From: Murdochiella vaginalis
Lineage (GTDB): Bacteria; Bacillota; Clostridia; Tissierellales; Peptoniphilaceae
Reading direction: 5' to 3'
NCBI RefSeq assembly: GCF_900119705.1
Contig: NZ_LT632322.1
Span: 1,302,001-1,366,000 of the forward strand
DNA: 64,000 bases
Part shown: positions 60,028 to 64,000 of the stretch, piece after piece
Numbering within the stretch: position 1 is the stretch's first letter
How the letters are laid out: the number at the start of each line of letters is the position of its first letter
Notes under the pieces: generated by a model
The model's database searches: none
Seen by the model: the letters and a program-made list of their open reading frames with translations, nothing else
What the model was told of the DNA's origin: nothing
Program-made: the position numbers and the translations under genes

Positions 60028-60765
60028 TCACTTCACGCAAATTTGCTGCTGAATTTGTTCATATACCTTTTTCCCAATGCCGGACACCTTCATAATATCT
60101 TCTTCCGTTTGAAAAGGCGTCTTTTCACGGTAGCGAAGGATGTTTTCCGCCTTGGCTTTTCCAATCGAAGGCAGTTGCTGCAATTCTTCCGCTGTAGCGG
60201 TATTAATATTGATCTTCCTCGTTGGGCTCGAAGAGGCCGTTGTTGTTCTGCTTTCTTTTTTTGGAACGGTTACGCCAAGCTGTGAAGGCTCCGCGCCTTG
60301 TGTTTTTCCCTGTGAAGCCTCTTCCTTCGTTGGAACCACAATATTCATTTCATCCGAGAGACGCTGCGCCGGATTGATGGACCCTAATGCGCCATTTTCT
60401 GTTAGATTGCCCGCCGCTTGAAGCGCGTCGGCAACGCGTTTCTGATCGTCAAAAGTATAAAGTCCCGGATTCTTAACCGCGCCTCCGACATAAACCATGA
60501 CCCTATTCGGCGCGGAAGAGGACGCTTTTTCCTGCTCGTTTTGCCCCGAAACTCCTTCTTCCGAAAAAAGAGAAGCCGAAATGGAGGTGTCACCAGGATG
60601 CTCCTGTGGCTGCTCTCCATTTTTTCCCTTTTCCTTTTTTGTCATTTCCTCCGCTTGTTCTGAAGTCGGTACATGCCTCCCGTCCATAAAAAGGCGCACG
60701 CCTCCCAGAAGCACGATAACGGAAAAAAGTACGCCAAAAATTATTTTTTCTGTGCGTGAAGACAA
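60028..60765 (-). CDS. comEA: ComEA family DNA-binding protein
   Basis: Competence protein that binds external double-stranded DNA at the membrane. 245 residues: an N-terminal membrane helix (about 8-27), a long Glu/Lys/Ser linker (30-85), an SLBB domain (VMVYVGGAVKNPGLYTF, near 88), another linker, and a pair of helix-hairpin-helix motifs at the C-terminus (KININTATAEELQQLPSIGK and DIMKVSGIGKKVYEQI). The start is a TTG at 60765, three bases after the rsfS stop. No comEC or comEB follows in the window: secG comes next. It may support natural transformation, or else export-related DNA handling. Confidence 0.9.
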   Translation of the reverse strand: MSSRTEKIIFGVLFSVIVLLGGVRLFMDGRHVPTSEQAEEMTKKEKGKNGEQPQEHPGDTSISASLFSEEGVSGQNEQEKASSSAPNRVMVYVGGAVKNPGLYTFDDQKRVADALQAAGNLTENGALGSINPAQRLSDEMNIVVPTKEEASQGKTQGAEPSQLGVTVPKKESRTTTASSSPTRKININTATAEELQQLPSIGKAKAENILRYREKTPFQTEEDIMKVSGIGKKVYEQIQQQICVK

Positions 60766-60768
60766 ATA

Positions 60769-61098
60769 CTACTCACTCCAAAGATCATCCAGATCGTAGA
60801 ATTCTCTCTCACTTTGCGTAAAGATATGGACGATTGTCTCTGCGCAGTCCAGCAATATCCAACCACCGTCACGCAGCCCTTCGGTTGTGATGGGAGGCAT
60901 CTCGGCTTGTGCCAATTTTTGCGTAATCGCATCGGCAATCGCCTGCGTATGTATTTTATTTCTTCCTGTCATCACAATAAAATAATCGCAAATACCCGCC
61001 TCTTCCCGGATCGGAAGAGTGCGGATGTCCCGTGCCTGTTTGTCTTCCGCTGCCTGAACAATGATGTCGTTTTTCAAATTCTTTTTTGATTCCGTCAA
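60769..61098 (-). CDS. rsfS: Ribosome silencing factor RsfS
   Basis: Binds L14 on the 50S subunit and blocks joining with 30S in starvation. 109 residues with the conserved CDYFIVMTGRNKIHTQAIAD core and the ending GGWILLDCAETIVHIF. The start is a TTG at 61098 (MTESKKNLKN) directly behind AAAGGAGATTCT. It lies 59 bases downstream of the nadD-yqeK fusion, the classic nadD-yqeK-rsfS order of Firmicutes. Confidence 0.95.
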   Translation of the reverse strand: MTESKKNLKNDIIVQAAEDKQARDIRTLPIREEAGICDYFIVMTGRNKIHTQAIADAITQKLAQAEMPPITTEGLRDGGWILLDCAETIVHIFTQSEREFYDLDDLWSE

Positions 61099-61157
61099 AA
61101 GAATCTCCTTTCCTTTTTTGTTCGGTTCATTATCGCTTGTGAAGCATGCTCGCTGTG

Positions 61158-62423
61158 TTACGCCAAGAAAAATGGAGCTGATTCTCGTTTTTGATTCTCA
61201 CGCACCAAGGCATTGCGTGCAAAAAGGGATGCGGGATCTATCACCTGCTTTTTTTGCATCAAAAAGCGCAAGGAGGCATCCATGCCGGCAAGGACCGCAC
61301 GATCCAGATTTTCCATGCTCAGACTGCGCAGATGTACCACAAAAGGATACTCGCGATACGGTTCAATTTCATCTGCAAGAAACACAATTTTATCCATCAA
61401 GCTCATAGACGGGCTGCCCGCTGTATGCGATGCGATCGCCTGGAGAATCTCTTCGTCCTCTATACCATACACCTCACGCGCTACAAAGCGTCCGAGGAAG
61501 GCATGGAAAAGTGGAGATGGCGTCCAATCCGCCTCTTTCAGAATATGCTTTTCACGTAGAAGCTGAAAATACTCTCGTTCTCTTCCTTTCGCGCAGTCAT
61601 GTAGCAAAGCAGCAAGGCGAACACGTTTTACATCCGCATCATACCGTTTGGCCAAAAATGCAGCGGTCTTGACCACGCTCAAAACATGACGAAACCGATG
61701 CGCCGAAAGAGTCTTTTTCAGGCCATTCACCATCGAAGCAATTCGCGGGTCGACCAGAAATTCCAACGACTCTTTTTCTACTTCTTGCAGGAAATTCTCA
61801 TCTTCTCCGTGGGTCATGCCATAGAGACGACGCGCTGCAATATAATCGTAAACGGTGCCCGGAAGAAAATAGCGAACATCTTGTCCTTCTGTAAAAGCTT
61901 GACGAATATACGTAGAAGATATCCGAACAGAGGGGCCTTTGGCAATGAGCACCCGATATCCTTCGTCGTTTAATGCCCTTGCTTGCAAAAGCAAATCGCC
62001 GCTCACACCTTCCCGTGCACAAACGATAAGAGGGATCATTTCCAGCAGCTCTTGCCAACGATGCCAGGTACGAATATCCATCAAGCTGTCTTCGCCGATG
62101 ATAAAGAACAGCTCGGCCTGTGGAAAATCCTCCCGAAAAGAGCAGACCGTTTCATAAGAATACCGCATTTTTTTCGCTTGCATTTCTCGTAGATCCACTG
62201 TAAAATCCGGATTTCCCTCCAAAGCCGCCGTCAACATTGCCAGACGGTCCTTGGCATTGTCCTCCTTGTCTGTCTTATGCGGAGGTGCATAAGCCGGCAC
62301 AAAGCGCACCTCATCCAAGCTAAACGTCTTCATAGCGTTTACCGCCATCTGTAAATGTCCGATATGCACCGGATCAAAGGTTCCTCCGAGAATGCCAATG
62401 CGCCGCTGTTCTTCGCTGGACAC
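61158..62423 (-). CDS. NadD-YqeK fusion: nicotinate-nucleotide adenylyltransferase and HD-domain Ap4A hydrolase
   Basis: Two enzymes in one 421-residue chain. The first part (about 1-200) is NadD, which makes deamido-NAD: GGTFDPVHIGHLQMAVNAMK, FFIIGEDSLMDIRTWHRW and the late ISSTYIRQAF motif. The second (about 225-410) is a YqeK-type HD domain: H.FRHVLSVVKTAAFLAKRY, then ALLHDCAKG as the HD motif, and IASHTAGSPSMSLMDKIVFLADEIEP. YqeK proteins hydrolyse diadenosine tetraphosphate. In Bacillus the genes are separate and adjacent; here they are joined without an internal stop. The start is a GTG at 62423. rsfS follows. Confidence 0.9.
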   Translation of the reverse strand: MSSEEQRRIGILGGTFDPVHIGHLQMAVNAMKTFSLDEVRFVPAYAPPHKTDKEDNAKDRLAMLTAALEGNPDFTVDLREMQAKKMRYSYETVCSFREDFPQAELFFIIGEDSLMDIRTWHRWQELLEMIPLIVCAREGVSGDLLLQARALNDEGYRVLIAKGPSVRISSTYIRQAFTEGQDVRYFLPGTVYDYIAARRLYGMTHGEDENFLQEVEKESLEFLVDPRIASMVNGLKKTLSAHRFRHVLSVVKTAAFLAKRYDADVKRVRLAALLHDCAKGREREYFQLLREKHILKEADWTPSPLFHAFLGRFVAREVYGIEDEEILQAIASHTAGSPSMSLMDKIVFLADEIEPYREYPFVVHLRSLSMENLDRAVLAGMDASLRFLMQKKQVIDPASLFARNALVRENQKRESAPFFLA

Positions 62424-62477
62424 GCTAACCTCGCCTTTCCATTCTTTAAAGACGGCTGACCGTCCTTCCGTTTTCGC

Positions 62478-63485
62478 TTACGATTCTATTCTATTGAAAG
62501 CCATACCGTCACGCAATGCGCGAAAGCGGATTTGCCAGCTACGTCCATCCATCTCGGCAAAACCAATTCCCTTCACGCTGATGGGACTTGCGCGATCATA
62601 TATCGGTGCAATCACCTCCTGTCCCTGATAGGCATAGCCCTGCCGACCTCCGTCTGCTGTCAGCGTTAGAAGAAACGAATCATCGGTTTTAATAACATCC
62701 TTCTCCTCCGGGGTACTGGCCGTATGCAAAAAATCACCCTCCGTGCTGAGCATAATCCAAACCCCTTTTCTTTTTGCAGAGAATCCTTTTGCAACAGGTC
62801 GCAGCGCTTCATAGCGAGCATCACCGATTTCTTCTCCTTGGACACCAACCAGAAAAAAGCCAGCCTCATCTTTCATAATCGCCGCCTTCTTATGATACCA
62901 GCCACCCACAAAAGATGCTTGTATTGGCGTTTCCTGCACATCCTGAAGAAGCGAAACAGCCAAAGCCTGTTGTTGGTCCTGATGGCCGGAAATCGGTTCT
63001 TGGCATAGCATGTTCCAGGCAGATGCAGATTTTCCTTGTTTGCGCAATGCATCAATCAAGGTGAAACGGCAAACATCCAAATCTTTTTCAGGCAGCGAAG
63101 AAAGCAAATTGGCGGCAAAACGAAAATCTTGTTTTTTTAATGACACCTGAAAAAGCAGTTCGGCGTCTTCTGGCAAGAGTGGCTTCGGCATCCTGTTCAA
63201 TTCCTTCTGTGCTTCTGCATAAAACCCGGCATCAGCCAGCATTTGAGCCTGTGCACGATAGGATTGCCTTCTCTTAGCCAAATGCTCTTCCTGTATATGG
63301 CGAAAAAGAATAGTCGCACACAGCAAGAGCGCAAGCAAAAGTGCATACGTTCGGCATACTGTAACAGGTGTGAAAGAGAAAATTCCTCGCTTTGGCGTAT
63401 TCTCCGGCTTTCGAATTTTCCATCGCTGCCAAAAATGCAATTTTTTCTCCTTTCCTTTATTTGGGAAAAAGTGCGTTTTCTTCAT
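62478..63485 (-). CDS. Membrane protein with WG-repeat-like C-terminus, unknown function
   Basis: I do not recognise a named family. 335 residues: a basic N-terminus (about 1-45), one hydrophobic segment (about 47-65), a helical region with paired helices that looks TPR-like (about 70-165: ADAGFYAEAQKELNRMPKPL, AELLFQVSLKKQDFRFAANL), then a beta-rich domain (about 185-325). The stretch GQEVIAPIYDRASPISVKGI, followed by FAEMDGRSWQI, fits the WG-repeat pattern VIxPxYD...G.A..xxGxW; an earlier KRKGVWIMLSTEGDFLHT may be another copy. So the C-terminal part is likely a surface-exposed beta structure. The gene overlaps the end of the upstream partial gene by 29 bases and precedes nadD-yqeK. Confidence 0.65.
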   Translation of the reverse strand: MKKTHFFPNKGKEKKLHFWQRWKIRKPENTPKRGIFSFTPVTVCRTYALLLALLLCATILFRHIQEEHLAKRRQSYRAQAQMLADAGFYAEAQKELNRMPKPLLPEDAELLFQVSLKKQDFRFAANLLSSLPEKDLDVCRFTLIDALRKQGKSASAWNMLCQEPISGHQDQQQALAVSLLQDVQETPIQASFVGGWYHKKAAIMKDEAGFFLVGVQGEEIGDARYEALRPVAKGFSAKRKGVWIMLSTEGDFLHTASTPEEKDVIKTDDSFLLTLTADGGRQGYAYQGQEVIAPIYDRASPISVKGIGFAEMDGRSWQIRFRALRDGMAFNRIES

Positions 63486-64000
63486 AGGTATACATTATCG
63501 ACACGCCTTCTTCCTGTTCAATGCGTTTTGCCAATGACTCTAAAGCGGCAGAAAAATGGCTTGCTTCTTCCGGGACAATGATCTGCAAGCGCATTGCCTT
63601 CGGAACCAGCGATAAAGGCGCTCCGTCTTCCTTCACCCAATCGCTTCGCTTTGCTGCCGCCCTTTTGAGGCGTTTTGCCTGCGCGCTGAGAGTGTGTAAC
63701 ATCGCGTCCTTCTGTAAAGTATAAGAGGCCGCCTGCCCTCCGGAACCGGTGCTATAGGTTGAAGAAAATAAATTCAGAGATAGCAGCGCTTCCAACGTCC
63801 CGTCGGCATAATACAAATCCGCTATTTGTCCTTTTTGCAATCGGATCGCCCCCGAACGCTGCCGAAAGCGCTCCACCAGAATCCGCCCACGTGTAAACGG
63901 CGGCTCCTTCCAAACGCTATTCTTTTCTTCCTTCTTCTGATCCTGCTCCGCGTTACGCCCAAAAACGGGCTCATCCGTCAGTAACCACAGGCCGGCCGTG
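63457..64000 (-). CDS. Unknown protein, N-terminus beyond the right edge (partial)
   Basis: The frame is open to the right end of the window, so the start is missing. The visible 180 or so residues read TAGLWLLTDEPVFGRNAEQD and continue KKEEKNSVWKEPPFTRGRIL before LVERFRQRSGAIRLQKGQI. The stretch KDAMLHTLSAQAKRLKRAAA is helical and basic. The C-terminal part has VPKAMRLQIIVPEEASHFSA, then LESLAKRIEQEEGVSIMYTY ending in ALFPK. I cannot place it in a family. A GTG at 63876 could start a shorter protein, but the frame continues upstream with ordinary amino-acid content, so I prefer a longer gene. It overlaps the following WG-like gene by 29 bases and the two probably work together. Confidence 0.6.
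   Translation of the reverse strand, partial: TAGLWLLTDEPVFGRNAEQDQKKEEKNSVWKEPPFTRGRILVERFRQRSGAIRLQKGQIADLYYADGTLEALLSLNLFSSTYSTGSGGQAASYTLQKDAMLHTLSAQAKRLKRAAAKRSDWVKEDGAPLSLVPKAMRLQIIVPEEASHFSAALESLAKRIEQEEGVSIMYTYEENALFPK

Overview
The window is ordinary chromosomal DNA from a low-complexity, single-membrane bacterium, most likely an anaerobic Firmicute of the Clostridia/Tissierellia type. The evidence is a six-gene Rnf ion pump, a fused Nfn-type transhydrogenase, class B sortases, a CIRCE-controlled groESL operon, an L27 with the Firmicutes cleavable N-terminus plus its Prp protease, AddAB instead of RecBCD, and strong AGGAGG ribosome sites. Base composition looks close to half GC. I suspect the Peptoniphilaceae (for example a Murdochiella relative), but that is a guess from gene content. 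Almost all genes run on the minus strand. The plus-strand exceptions are a glutaredoxin, a broken antitoxin, guaB, a UvrD-like helicase and msrAB.

Layout. 1-6.4 kb: glcK-addB-addA (addA cut by the left edge). 6.5-8.3 kb: glutaredoxin, an unknown lipoprotein, an antitoxin remnant. 8.4-8.7 kb: tmRNA. 8.8-14.1 kb: LCP protein, gpsA, guaB, birA. 14.1-16.6 kb: rplU-prp-rpmA-obgE behind a near-consensus promoter. 16.6-24.2 kb: NusG_II protein, Gx transporter, radC, then mreBCD and a very large class B PBP, the cell elongation cluster. 24.4-30.8 kb: galK and rnfCDGEAB. 30.9-36.7 kb: two tRNA-Leu genes, a lytic transglycosylase, coaE, polA and an MFS carrier. 36.9-41.5 kb: UvrD-like helicase, phosphoesterase, RsuA-type pseudouridine synthase, a degenerate response regulator and an HTH protein. 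41.8-46.9 kb: groESL, two class B sortases (one a predicted lipoprotein) and a flavin reductase. 46.9-55 kb: pepF, mutY, an FHA protein, a TadZ/CpaE-like protein and the Nfn fusion. 55-64 kb: msrAB, gtrA, smpB, rnr, secG, comEA, rsfS, nadD-yqeK, a WG-repeat-like membrane protein and an unknown partial gene.

How it fits together. Rnf (ferredoxin to NAD, making an ion gradient) and the Nfn fusion (NADH plus ferredoxin to NADPH) form the redox core of a fermenter. tmRNA, SmpB and RNase R make up trans-translation and its RNA clean-up. RadC, AddAB, PolA and MutY cover DNA repair. MreBCD, the PBP, the transglycosylase, the LCP protein and the sortases build and decorate the wall.

I found no CRISPR array, insertion sequence, prophage or obvious defence island. 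The least explained parts are the FHA/TadZ-like pair with no visible pilus genes, two long inverted repeats whose arms contain the ribosome-binding sites of the TadZ-like gene and mutY, the lipoprotein sortase, and the unknown gene pair at the right edge. All family calls come from reading motifs by eye, with no database search.
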